A DNA stretch of 64,000 nt from Paenarthrobacter sp. AR 02 (GCF_021538675.1 NZ_JAJUKH010000001.1:1023462-1087461); one strand, 5' to 3'. Counted from the first letter of the stretch, positions 43,346-51,203 are shown. Notes: a model not told the origin generated them from the letters alone. Translations and numbers: made by a program.

Positions 43346-45208
43346 GTGTCTTCACAGCGCATCCTCAATTCCCGCTACGAGCTCGGTGAGCTCATAGGCC
43401 GGGGTGGCATGGCAGACGTCTATCGCGGCACGGACACTGTTCTGGGTCGGACCATTGCCGTGAAGGTGCTGCGTGCCGATCTTGCCCGCGATCCACAGTT
43501 CCAGGCTCGGTTCAAGCGCGAAGCCCAGGCTGTGGCGGCGCTCAACCATCCCTCCATCGTGGCCATCTTCGATACGGGCGAATACTCCGTGCCGGGCGGC
43601 CCCGGGGAGGACGTCCGGGTGCCCTACATCGTGATGGAGTTCGTCTCCGGACGGACCCTGCGCGACATGATCAAGGCGAATGAACTGGGCGTCGAGGACT
43701 CCATCGGCTACACGCTTGGAGTCCTTGGAGCGCTGGAGTACAGCCACCGGGCAGGAATCGTCCACCGGGACATCAAGCCGGCCAACGTCATGGTCTGTGC
43801 GGATACCGGGGATGTGAAGGTCATGGACTTCGGCATTGCCCGGGCCATGGCTGATTCTGCGGCAACCATGACGCAGACCCAGGCCGTGGTGGGGACAGCA
43901 CAGTACCTTTCACCGGAGCAGGCCCGTGGCGAGACGGTGGATGCCCGGAGCGATCTCTACTCGGCCGGCTGCCTCTTGTACGAGCTGCTGACCAGCAGGC
44001 CCCCGTTTGTCGGCGACAGTCCCGTATCCGTTGCCTACCAGCACGTCCGCGAAACCCCTGACCCTGCCAGCGCCCACAATCCTGACGTTTCCGAGGCACT
44101 GGACTCCGTCCTGGCCAAGGCCCTGCAGAAGAACCGGACAGACCGTTTCCAGGACGCCGCGTCCTTCCGACGAGCACTGCGCGCAGCCAGCAACGGCATC
44201 CCCGTGCCGGTCCTGCCGGCCAGCGAGGCCCCCACGGACCCGAACGACCTCGTGGAACCGGAAGACCCTGCCACGCAGCTCCTGAGTGCCACGGCCGTGG
44301 GTTTCCTTGACGTGGACCAGTTCAAAGACGAACCTGTCGAGCAAGCCCAAGAGGAACCACTGCCCCTGGGCCTCCCTGCAGAACGTGAGCCGACAGCACG
44401 GCAGAAGTCCCGACGTCGGGCGTGGACCGCCACGTTGGTAATCTTCACGCTCCTGGTGCTTGCCGGCGGCGGTTTTTGGCTTTACAGCCTCATGAATATG
44501 CAGGCACCGCCCCCGGCAAAGATTTCTGTTCCTGCGGTGACCAACATGACCGAGTCCCAGGCAATCCAGGAGATCTACTCGGCAAAGCTGGTTCCCAAGA
44601 GCGTGCGCGAACCCAGCGACAGTGTCGCAAAGGACATGGCCATCGGGACTGCGCCCGCCGCCGGTGCCATGTTGGATCAGAACGCTGAAGTGATCCTCAA
44701 GGTCTCCAGCGGGCCCAGTTCGGTAACCATCCCGGCAGACATCGTGGGCCGGACGGAATCGGATGCCCGTGAGGCCCTCCGTCGACTGGGCATTACTGGA
44801 GATATACCGACTGTCCAGACGCATAGCGCCACGGTTCCATACGGCATTGTGATTGGCACAGCCCCAGCACCCGGTGCTCCCATAGCGGCGTCGTCCAAGG
44901 TGGAGCTGCAGGTTTCGTCGGGCAAAGTACTTGTTCCTCAACTCATTGGCATGGCCCAGGCGGAGGCTGAAACCACCCTCAAAACCAACGGCTTACTCAT
45001 GGCCGTTGTGGAGCAAGAGAACTCCGAGGTGGCGGCCGGAACAGTCACAGCCCAAAGTGACCTGGTGAATTCCGAGGTAGCTCAGGGCAAGACGGTCACC
45101 GTGACAGTAGCCAAGGCTCCGGTAGTGCCTACACCCACCCCGACGCCAACGCCGACTCCGACCGACACGGACAAAGCCACGCCGAAGCCGACGCCCACCA
45201 AGAAGTAG
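43346..45208 (+). CDS. pknB: PASTA-domain serine/threonine protein kinase PknB
   Basis: From GTG 43346 (GAGGAGAG upstream) the product is 620 residues; ATG 43298 is an alternative with a poorer ribosome site. The kinase domain has IGRGGMADVYRG, Lys40, HRD 140-142 and DFG 161-163, and a TQTQAVVGTAQYLSPEQ activation loop. A single membrane helix lies about 373-395, then three PASTA repeats (about 400-590) and a TPTP-rich C-terminal tail. It senses cell-wall precursors and phosphorylates growth proteins including FhaA/FhaB partners. Last gene of the operon; the convergent pabA gene begins 41 bases later. Confidence 0.95.
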   Translation: MSSQRILNSRYELGELIGRGGMADVYRGTDTVLGRTIAVKVLRADLARDPQFQARFKREAQAVAALNHPSIVAIFDTGEYSVPGGPGEDVRVPYIVMEFVSGRTLRDMIKANELGVEDSIGYTLGVLGALEYSHRAGIVHRDIKPANVMVCADTGDVKVMDFGIARAMADSAATMTQTQAVVGTAQYLSPEQARGETVDARSDLYSAGCLLYELLTSRPPFVGDSPVSVAYQHVRETPDPASAHNPDVSEALDSVLAKALQKNRTDRFQDAASFRRALRAASNGIPVPVLPASEAPTDPNDLVEPEDPATQLLSATAVGFLDVDQFKDEPVEQAQEEPLPLGLPAEREPTARQKSRRRAWTATLVIFTLLVLAGGGFWLYSLMNMQAPPPAKISVPAVTNMTESQAIQEIYSAKLVPKSVREPSDSVAKDMAIGTAPAAGAMLDQNAEVILKVSSGPSSVTIPADIVGRTESDAREALRRLGITGDIPTVQTHSATVPYGIVIGTAPAPGAPIAASSKVELQVSSGKVLVPQLIGMAQAEAETTLKTNGLLMAVVEQENSEVAAGTVTAQSDLVNSEVAQGKTVTVTVAKAPVVPTPTPTPTPTPTDTDKATPKPTPTKK

Positions 45209-45249
45209 CCGGGGGCGTCGGTCGCCGAATGCGGCCGTACTTTACGTAC

Positions 45250-45891
45250 TTACTGCTTGATCAGCGGGCTCAGCTTGGCTGCGCGTTCCGCGGCTCCAGT
45301 CATGCCCAAGGACTCGAGCCAGTTGCCCAGCATCTGGTAGCCGCCCTCGGTCAGCACGGATTCGGGGTGGAACTGGACGCCGCACAGCGGAGCAGTCTTG
45401 TGCTGCAGTCCCATCACGACGCCGTTGGTGGTTTCAGCGGTGATTTCCAGGACATCCGGGATGGACTCACGCACTGCCGCCAGGGAGTGGTAGCGCGTTG
45501 CCGTGACGGGCGACGGGAGGCCGGCGAACACGCTTTTGCCTTCGTGCCGCACCGGAGAAGTCTTGCCGTGCATGAGCTCAGGCGCGTGCGTCACCACACC
45601 GCCGTAGGCCTCCGCAAGGGCCTGGTGTCCCAAGCAAACGCCGAACATGGGTTTGCCGGCTTCCCCGCACCATTTAATGAGCTCGATGCAGACGCCGGCC
45701 TCAGCAGGGGTGCCGGGACCCGGCGAAACGAGGACGCCGTCGCGGGTAGAGGCGAGCTCGATGGCCTCAGCAAGTGTGACGTCGTCATTGCGGACAACCG
45801 TGGTCTCTGCCCCAAGCTCCTGCAGATAACCCACCAGGGTGTAAACGAAGCTGTCGTAGTTATCCACTACAAGGATTTTTGTTGTGCTCAT
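45250..45891 (-). CDS. pabA: Aminodeoxychorismate/anthranilate synthase component II (class I glutamine amidotransferase)
   Basis: The 213-residue amidotransferase has ILVVDNYDSFVYTLVGYL at the start, LVSPGPGTP, the nucleophile elbow FGVCLGHQALAEAYGG (cysteine about 85) and the triad end FHPESVLTEGG. It supplies ammonia from glutamine to an aminodeoxychorismate or anthranilate synthase large subunit elsewhere. In actinobacteria this origin-proximal gene is usually annotated trpG/pabA; the folate role is favoured but not settled. Its start overlaps the stop of the 56-residue membrane protein gene (ATGA). Confidence 0.92.
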   Translation of the reverse strand: MSTTKILVVDNYDSFVYTLVGYLQELGAETTVVRNDDVTLAEAIELASTRDGVLVSPGPGTPAEAGVCIELIKWCGEAGKPMFGVCLGHQALAEAYGGVVTHAPELMHGKTSPVRHEGKSVFAGLPSPVTATRYHSLAAVRESIPDVLEITAETTNGVVMGLQHKTAPLCGVQFHPESVLTEGGYQMLGNWLESLGMTGAAERAAKLSPLIKQ

Positions 45892-46058
45892 GGTTGTTGC
45901 AGTAAACCAATCGTTGAGTCAGTCAAAGCGGTGAATTGGGAAAACCATGGAAAGAGGAACTCCACCATCAGTACCAGTGCTACGGCCACCAGTACCAAGC
46001 ATGTCACGATCCTGACCCAGACGGGCCCGGGCAGGTTACGGAAGATCCACGCGTACAT
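45888..46058 (-). CDS. 56-residue single-helix membrane protein
   Basis: A short minus-strand gene encoding 56 residues: MYAWIFRNLPGPVWVRIV, then a hydrophobic helix (about 17-40, LVLVAVALVLMVEFLFPW) and a short polar end. It starts 3 bases after the sortase stop and its TGA overlaps the pabA ATG by 4 bases, so translation is coupled on both sides. The PGPxWVRI motif followed by one helix is a pattern I associate with a small conserved actinobacterial protein at this locus. Function unknown; its position suggests a link to sortase or the cell envelope. Confidence 0.8.
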   Translation of the reverse strand: MYAWIFRNLPGPVWVRIVTCLVLVAVALVLMVEFLFPWFSQFTALTDSTIGLLQQP

Positions 46059-46061
46059 CCG

Positions 46062-46874
46062 CTACCCCTTTCCGTTTGCCTTGGCTACTTGGGCGGCGAT
46101 TTCCGACGGCGGACCGGCCGAGGCAGGTTGCCAGCTGTCCAGCAACGAGTAGGCGATGATTCTTTCCTGGGACCCGAAGCGGGGGTTGCAGCTGGTCATG
46201 GTGAGGATACTCTCCTTGGGCTGCGCACCCGGCTGGGTAGGGACAGGCAACAGGACATCCGTTCGGTCTGGCGTGACGATCTGGTTGTTCCGGAAAGCGT
46301 AGGTGTAGTACCCGTCGGCCGTTTGCACATAGATCTTGTCCCCGGGAACAAGGGTGTGGATGTTATCGAGGACGGCGCCGTGGGTTTGCCGGTGGCCCGC
46401 AACGGCGAAGTTGCCCAGGGCGCCGGGCATGCTGGTGCTTCCATAGTGGCCCAGCCCCAGCGTGTCCAGCACACCGGAATCGGTTCCCTCGATGATGGGC
46501 CTCGTGTAGTCCGCGCCGAAACGGGGGACATACATGATGCCTATCGTCTTGCCGTATCCGGGCGCAGTTCCCACTACGGGTTGACCGAAATTCGCGGGAT
46601 CAGCAGGAGCGGTGGGGGCCAGCGGACCCTTGAATTCCTGCGCGAAGTCGTGGATCGCTTCAGTCTGCTTGGCGTCAGCTTCCACGTTGGTCCACCATAG
46701 TTCCCAGCCAACGAACAGCAACAGGACGACCCCTGCCGTAATGAGGAGTTCGCCCAGGATCTGGCTGATCTTCCGGATAACATCGGAAGCGCGGAGCCGT
46801 TTTTTGGGATGGCTTCCCTTGTCGCTGCAGCGGGACGGCACGGCCGGGTCAGCCGTCGTCTGCTGGTGCGCCAC
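46062..46874 (-). CDS. srtE: Class E sortase
   Basis: A 270-residue sortase with an N-terminal membrane helix (about 40-62, ELLITAGVVLLLFVGWELWW) and a C-terminal catalytic domain. Catalytic residues are His in FAVAGHRQTHGA, Cys in LTMTSCNPRFGSQERIIAYS, with the arginine in that same block. Class E sortases of actinobacteria attach LAXTG-type pilin or surface proteins to peptidoglycan. GTG 46874 starts the gene, divergent from crgA. No sortase substrate is visible in this window. Confidence 0.92.
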   Translation of the reverse strand: MAHQQTTADPAVPSRCSDKGSHPKKRLRASDVIRKISQILGELLITAGVVLLLFVGWELWWTNVEADAKQTEAIHDFAQEFKGPLAPTAPADPANFGQPVVGTAPGYGKTIGIMYVPRFGADYTRPIIEGTDSGVLDTLGLGHYGSTSMPGALGNFAVAGHRQTHGAVLDNIHTLVPGDKIYVQTADGYYTYAFRNNQIVTPDRTDVLLPVPTQPGAQPKESILTMTSCNPRFGSQERIIAYSLLDSWQPASAGPPSEIAAQVAKANGKG

Positions 46875-47045
46875 AGGGTCTCCTCGGATAGTGCACGGGC
46901 GGCGCGGGCTGCACCTGAGTTGCGGCTAGACTTGACAGCTAGAACGAACCCGGAACGCCGTGTGGCCGATAACCGCTGGAAATTTCCTTCCTGCAGGATA
47001 CCAAGGCTGGCCGAAACGGGTGCCAACCGAACAGCAGGAGGATCC

Positions 47046-47300
47046 GTGCCCGAGTCCAAGCCCCGCAAGCGGCCCACCAGTCAGGCCCCGCAGACTTCGG
47101 CCGCGAAGCAGTACAAGCCCAACCCGGTTTGGTACAAGGCCGTGATGTTCGGACTCATGATCCTCGGACTTCTCTGGATCATCACTTTCTACATCACTCA
47201 GGGTCAGTTCCCGGTTCGGGACTGGGCGTCATGGAACATCGTGGCCGGCTTCGGTATTGCGATTGTGGGCTTCCTGATGACCACCCGCTGGCGCTCCTAG
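47046..47300 (+). CDS. crgA: Cell division protein CrgA
   Basis: An 84-residue protein with a basic N-terminal part (PESKPRKRPTSQAPQTSAAK), the conserved NPVWYKAVMFGLMILGLLWI segment and two membrane helices (about 33-53 and 62-80), ending TRWRS. CrgA stabilises FtsZ-linked septum assembly in actinobacteria. GTG 47046 has AGGAGG 6 bases upstream. Divergent from the sortase and followed, 44 bases later, by the alkylation-repair operon. Confidence 0.94.
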   Translation: MPESKPRKRPTSQAPQTSAAKQYKPNPVWYKAVMFGLMILGLLWIITFYITQGQFPVRDWASWNIVAGFGIAIVGFLMTTRWRS

Positions 47301-47344
47301 GAACCCGCACCTCACATTTCCGTGCCCGTGAACGTCTACAGGAT

Positions 47345-47854
47345 ATGAGTAACCGGCACACCACCATGGAGTCCCCGTTGGGGCAGTTGACCCTGACTGC
47401 ACGCGGGGAGTTCCTGACGGGTATCTTCTACGAAGGGCACTGGCATATGCCCCCACAGGAGTACTTTGGCGTTCCCACTGGCGTCGAAGATCCAGTATTC
47501 GCCCAGGCCCGGGTAGAGCTCGAAGAATACCTTGGCGGCAGCCGGACGGATTTTGACATCCCTTATGACGCCGGCGGAAACGCCTTCCAGCAGAGGGTCT
47601 GGGACCGGTTGAAACATATACCTTTCGGGGAAACAGTGACCTACGGCGAGCTCGCGGCTGAGCTTGGCGACCCCCACCTTGCCCAAGCTGTCGGATCAGC
47701 TGTCGGCCGCAACCCCATAAGCATCATCATTCCGTGCCACCGGGTGGTGGGCCGGAATGGACAACTGACCGGATACGCTGGCGGTCTTCGCAACAAGCGT
47801 TACCTTTTGGACCTCGAGGAGCCGGCAGTGGTCAGGGAAGGCAAGCTTTTCTGA
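47345..47854 (+). CDS. ogt: Methylated-DNA-protein-cysteine methyltransferase (first copy)
   Basis: The 169-residue protein has FQQRVWDRLKHIPFGETVTYGELAAELGDP, GRNPISIIIPCHRVVG with acceptor cysteine in IPCHRV, and the closing GYAGGLRNKRYLLDLE, the full C-terminal alkyltransferase domain with a short N-terminal lobe. It removes O6-alkyl groups from guanine by suicide transfer. ATG 47345 is the family start. Its stop shares bases with the start of the sigma-factor gene, placing it first in the alkylation operon. Confidence 0.93.
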   Translation: MSNRHTTMESPLGQLTLTARGEFLTGIFYEGHWHMPPQEYFGVPTGVEDPVFAQARVELEEYLGGSRTDFDIPYDAGGNAFQQRVWDRLKHIPFGETVTYGELAAELGDPHLAQAVGSAVGRNPISIIIPCHRVVGRNGQLTGYAGGLRNKRYLLDLEEPAVVREGKLF

Positions 47855-48384
47855 TGCAGCCCCGGCAGTTGGCCACCAAGAAGCCGTTTGAAGCAGTCGT
47901 CCAGGAACAGGGCGCCACCGTACTCCGGGTGTGCCGCGCAGTCCTGGGTGTTCATGACGCTGACGACGCCTGGTCTGACACCTTCCTGGCAGCCCTTCAG
48001 TCCTATCCGGCACTCCCGGCGGGAGCCAATGTGCAGGCATGGCTGGTAACCATCGCACATCGCAAATGCGTCGACCACCTGCGGGCCGGTAACCGTCGTG
48101 CTTTGCCAACCGACAACCCTCCTGAGCAGTCGTCCCGCCTGGGCATTCCGGGTGGAGGCCACCCCGAACTCCTCGACGCCGTCGCCCACTTGCCCCCGAA
48201 ACAACGGCAAGCAGTGGCCTACCACTACATAGCGGGGATGCCGTATAAGGACATCGCGGAACTCCTTGGCGTTACCCCTGAAGCCGCGCGCCGGTCCGGG
48301 GCGGATGGCGTGAAAGCCCTCCGCGCGGCGCTTGCCCCCAAACCAGTGCTGGCACATTCATCCCCGAAGGGAGACAGCAAATGA
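47854..48384 (+). CDS. ECF-type RNA polymerase sigma factor
   Basis: A 176-residue sigma factor with region 2 (FEAVVQEQGATVLRVCRAVLG, DADDAWSDTFLAALQSYPAL, AWLVTIAHRKCVDHLR) and region 4 (LPPKQRQAVAYHYIAGMPYKDIAELLGVTPEAARRSGADGVKALR in pieces). No region 3 and no anti-sigma gene next door. It overlaps the upstream methyltransferase stop by one base and the downstream methyltransferase start by four (ATGA), so it is embedded in the repair operon and likely activates it in response to alkylation (inference). Confidence 0.9.
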   Translation: MQPRQLATKKPFEAVVQEQGATVLRVCRAVLGVHDADDAWSDTFLAALQSYPALPAGANVQAWLVTIAHRKCVDHLRAGNRRALPTDNPPEQSSRLGIPGGGHPELLDAVAHLPPKQRQAVAYHYIAGMPYKDIAELLGVTPEAARRSGADGVKALRAALAPKPVLAHSSPKGDSK

Positions 48385-49007
48385 CCCTGGATCCAAGCCC
48401 CGACCTTGCCGAGGTCAACCAGCTCCTGACACCCACGTTCGGAGACGTGGAGCCTGCCCTCGCCAGTCTTCACGCGAGATTGGCCCGCGATGCCCAGCTG
48501 CTCCACACCTTGGACGTTGCCTACCGGGTGGTTGATTCGCCGGTGGGAAAGCTCTTGCTGGCAGCAACAGACCGTGGAATCGTACGGGTGGCCTTCGAAC
48601 GGGAAAACCATACTGACATTCTGCAGGTCCTCGCGAACACCATCAGTCCCCGCATCCTCGAGGCGCCGACGCGCCTGGACAACGCTGCACGGCAACTCGA
48701 CGAGTACTTCAGCGGAATCCGCAAGGAGTTTGACCTTGTGCTGGATTTCCGGCTGACCCGCGGGTTCCGCCTCAGCGTGCTCCAGCACCTGCCCAGGATC
48801 GCATACGGGGAGACTGAGAGCTACGCTGAGGTGGCCCGGGCCGCAGGCAGCCCCAACGCGGTGCGCGCCGTCGGAAGCGCCTGCGCTACCAACCCGCTGC
48901 CGGTGATAGTTCCGTGTCACCGCGTCGTGAAATCCGACGGCAGCTTTGGCGGCTACCTCGGGGGTTCGGAGGCCAAACGCGCACTGCTCACGTTGGAGGC
49001 CGCGTGA
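48381..49007 (+). CDS. Methylated-DNA-protein-cysteine methyltransferase with N-terminal extension (second copy)
   Basis: The 208-residue protein contains a full alkyltransferase domain (GFRLSVLQHLPRIAYGETESYAEVARAAGSP, NPLPVIVPCHRVV with acceptor cysteine, GGYLGGSEAKRALLTLE). About 45 extra N-terminal residues (LASLHARLARDAQLLHTLDVAYRV within them) are absent from simple Ogt. Its ATG overlaps the sigma gene's stop and its own stop overlaps alkB (GTGA). The extension next to a sigma factor recalls sigma-interacting helices of anti-sigma factors, so a sensor role is possible. Confidence 0.92.
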   Translation: MTLDPSPDLAEVNQLLTPTFGDVEPALASLHARLARDAQLLHTLDVAYRVVDSPVGKLLLAATDRGIVRVAFERENHTDILQVLANTISPRILEAPTRLDNAARQLDEYFSGIRKEFDLVLDFRLTRGFRLSVLQHLPRIAYGETESYAEVARAAGSPNAVRAVGSACATNPLPVIVPCHRVVKSDGSFGGYLGGSEAKRALLTLEAA

Positions 49008-49717
49008 ACGACGACGACGCCCTGTTCCCCTTGGAGCTGGTACAGCCGGAAAAACACGACGGCGGTCCCCGCCTGGTCGCGCCCGGTGCAGTCCACGTCC
49101 CTGGCTGGCTTACGGAGGAACAGCAACGGTGGATAGTCGCGCGCTTCGCTGAATGGACCCAGGGACCGGTGCCCCTGCGCGCGGCCACCCTGCCCGGCGG
49201 TCACCAAATGTCCGTGCGTACCGTTTGCCTGGGTTGGCATTGGCAGCCCTACAAGTACACGCGGGAAGCTACTGACGTCAACGGTCGCCCTGTCCTCGAC
49301 TTCCCGGACTGGATGGTGCGCCTGGGCCGTAAGGCGGTCGCTGCTGCCTATTCCACAGATGGCGTGGAGAACGGCTCGGCTCCTCCAGAGGCTTACGTCC
49401 CCGATGCGGCCTTGGTGAATTTCTACGATGACGGTGCTGCCATGGGCATGCACCAGGACAAGGACGAGCGTTCGGACGCTCCGGTGGTGTCCCTCAGCAT
49501 TGGGGACTCGTGTATCTTCCGTTTCGGCAACACGAAAACACGCACCAAGCCCTACACCGACGTCGAACTTCGATCCGGGGATCTCTTCGTCTTTGGCGGT
49601 CCGTCCCGGTTCGCCTATCACGGCATACCCAAGGTCCTGCCTGGCACTGCGCCCGCGGATTGCGGCCTCACTCATGGCCGGATCAACATCACCATGCGGG
49701 TTACAGGATTGTCGTAA
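49004..49717 (+). CDS. alkB: AlkB-family Fe(II)/2-oxoglutarate-dependent DNA repair dioxygenase
   Basis: The 237-residue protein shows the AlkB core: WLTEEQQRWIVARFAEW, the YxTREATDVNGRP type region, NFYDDGAAMGMHQDKDE with the HxD metal motif, LSIGDSCIFRFGN, GDLFVFGGPSRFAYHGIPKV with the second histidine, and the 2OG-binding arginine in RINITMR. It oxidatively demethylates 1-methyladenine and 3-methylcytosine. GTG 49004 overlaps the preceding stop. The N-terminal 20 residues are variable. Confidence 0.93.
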   Translation: MNDDDALFPLELVQPEKHDGGPRLVAPGAVHVPGWLTEEQQRWIVARFAEWTQGPVPLRAATLPGGHQMSVRTVCLGWHWQPYKYTREATDVNGRPVLDFPDWMVRLGRKAVAAAYSTDGVENGSAPPEAYVPDAALVNFYDDGAAMGMHQDKDERSDAPVVSLSIGDSCIFRFGNTKTRTKPYTDVELRSGDLFVFGGPSRFAYHGIPKVLPGTAPADCGLTHGRINITMRVTGLS

Positions 49718-49824
49718 GCCCGGAGTAGGGACAACGCTTCAATGTCAGCGCGTAGGGGCAGAATATCCCGGGAAGCTAAATTACCTGCCGGCCGTGTGGC
49801 TGGCGCGGCCGCAGAGGAGCGTTC

Positions 49825-50424
49825 ATGACCCCGGACACCGGCACCATCATCGGTGAGGACGGCCTGGCCCGTCCCCTGTGGGCGGCCTCGGATCCCCTCA
49901 TGCAGGCCTACTACGACCATGAATGGGGTATGCCGGTCCGCGATGAACAAGGTTTGTATGAGCGGATCAGCCTCGAAGCTTTCCAGGCTGGTCTCTCGTG
50001 GGCCACTATCCTCCGGAAGCGGGATGCTTTCAGGAGGGCCTTCCTGGACTTCCACCCGGAGAGCGTGGCGGCCTTTACGGAAGCGGACGTCGAACGGCTC
50101 ATGCTGGACGCAGGGATTGTCCGTAACAGGCTGAAGATCAAGGCTGCCATCACCAATGCAAAAGCCACTATCGCCTTACGCGAAGAAGGTGGCCTGGTGG
50201 ACTTTGTTTGGTCCTTCCAACCGGCAAGTACCCCGTCGCCGCGTACCTTCGCCGATATCCCCACGACCTCCCCTGAGTCGATTGCCTTATCCAAGGCATT
50301 GAGGAAAAAGGGCTTCGCCTTCGTCGGCCCAACCACGATGTATGCACTCATGGAGGCGATAGGAATTATCGACACTCACCTGTTGGACAGTCACCGGCGG
50401 GGCACTTCCGGGGTGTGGTCCTAA
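49825..50424 (+). CDS. tag: DNA-3-methyladenine glycosylase I
   Basis: A 199-residue TagI glycosylase: MQAYYDHEWGMPVRDEQGLYERISLEAFQAGLSWATILRKRDAFRRAF (in pieces), AGIVRNRLKIKAAITNAKA, VDFVWSFQP, SKALRKKGFAFVGPTTMYALMEAIGIIDTH. These blocks match E. coli Tag closely and excise 3-methyladenine. Compared with E. coli, three of the four zinc ligands (Cys4, His17, Cys179) appear replaced (Pro, Tyr, Ser). ATG 49825 has GAGGAGC; a 107-base gap separates it from alkB, so it may have its own promoter or be the last operon gene. Confidence 0.92.
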   Translation: MTPDTGTIIGEDGLARPLWAASDPLMQAYYDHEWGMPVRDEQGLYERISLEAFQAGLSWATILRKRDAFRRAFLDFHPESVAAFTEADVERLMLDAGIVRNRLKIKAAITNAKATIALREEGGLVDFVWSFQPASTPSPRTFADIPTTSPESIALSKALRKKGFAFVGPTTMYALMEAIGIIDTHLLDSHRRGTSGVWS

Positions 50425-50883
50425 AGGCAGGCATGCCAGGACCACCGACAGCACCACGCCACACTGCTTTCCACAGAAGTGCGTAACTTTATCCACAGGC
50501 GTGGATAACTTCTGTGGACATCCAAGGACTTACGCTGCTTATCCCTGCGATGCTGCCGATCGGCGGTCGGCGGACTCCGGGGGACAGTTATACCCACTGT
50601 GCATCGAGCTGTGGATAGTGCTCCAAGCTTCACCGAAAGTTCAACGACTCCGCATTGCCTGCGTTGCCAAAACCAGGTTCGATGGCACGGCAAGTGAATG
50701 AGGCCGTCGTGTACGCCGACTCGTTGCCGCTGCCTCGGAGGGTGGGCCCGGATCCCATCACTGGAACACTTACCCACTTAACAACAGGCCAGTACCCACA
50801 AGTTATCCACAGTTGGGGACAACGTGTGGGTTTCACCTAGGTTAGCCCCGGCATTCCGGGGGTTTCGCCGCCCCTTAAGGCCT

Positions 50884-50932
50884 GAACTACAGCCATGTAA
50901 GTTATTAACAGTGTTGATAAGCCTGTTGATAG
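50884..50932 (+). repeat. Diverged ~50-bp direct repeat, copy 1
   Basis: Begins GAACTACAGCCATGTAAGTT and continues through the weaker boxes at 50912-50920 and 50924-50932. It matches 51103-51152 at most positions with one single-base insertion, so the two are related by duplication. Confidence 0.8.
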
Positions 50933-51102
50933 ATACCGCACCACGCCGCAATTAACAGGGTTGTCCACACCCGGCCTAAAACGCCCCTACTTTTCCACAT
51001 ATGCAGGACTACCGGGGACAAAGTTATCCACAGGTGTGGACAGATCCATGCCATTCGGGGGATATCTAGCGCATTCGCCGCCTGCAGAAAGCCTTTGATG
51101 TG

Positions 51103-51152
51103 GAACTACAGCCGTGTAAGTTACTCACACTGTGGATAAGTCCTGTGGAAAA
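51103..51152 (+). repeat. Diverged ~50-bp direct repeat, copy 2
   Basis: Begins GAACTACAGCCGTGTAAGTT and contains a perfect DnaA box (51131-51139, minus) where copy 1 has a one-mismatch box, and a TTTTCCACA-like box at its end. Confidence 0.8.
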
Positions 51153-51203
51153 CTAGCACCCCGCCCGCATCGGCCGTCCATGACAGACGACTGGAGATGA
51201 CCC

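Larger units (their letters stand above)
50425..51203. other. Gene-free region dense in DnaA boxes
   Basis: Almost 800 bp with no plausible gene. Perfect TTATCCACA boxes lie at 50489-50497, 50803-50811, 51024-51032 (plus) and 51131-51139 (minus), and a perfect TTGTCCACA at 50961-50969 (plus). One-mismatch boxes lie at 50500-50508, 50513-50521, 50610-50618, 50814-50822, 50912-50920, 50991-50999, 51035-51043 and 51144-51152. Some are paired head to head a few bases apart (50489/50500 and 51024/51035). The dnaA-dnaN region, the usual actinobacterial origin, is expected beyond position 64000, so this may be a DnaA-titrating or accessory initiation locus. Confidence 0.85.

Noticed and set aside
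46932..46937. TTGACA as a crgA promoter -35
   Set aside because: No acceptable -10 at 16-18 bases; left out as a promoter call.
50425..51203. Calling this region the chromosomal oriC outright
   Set aside because: Gene order predicts oriC near dnaA-dnaN outside the window, and gene orientation on both sides does not point to initiation here; kept only as a DnaA-box cluster.
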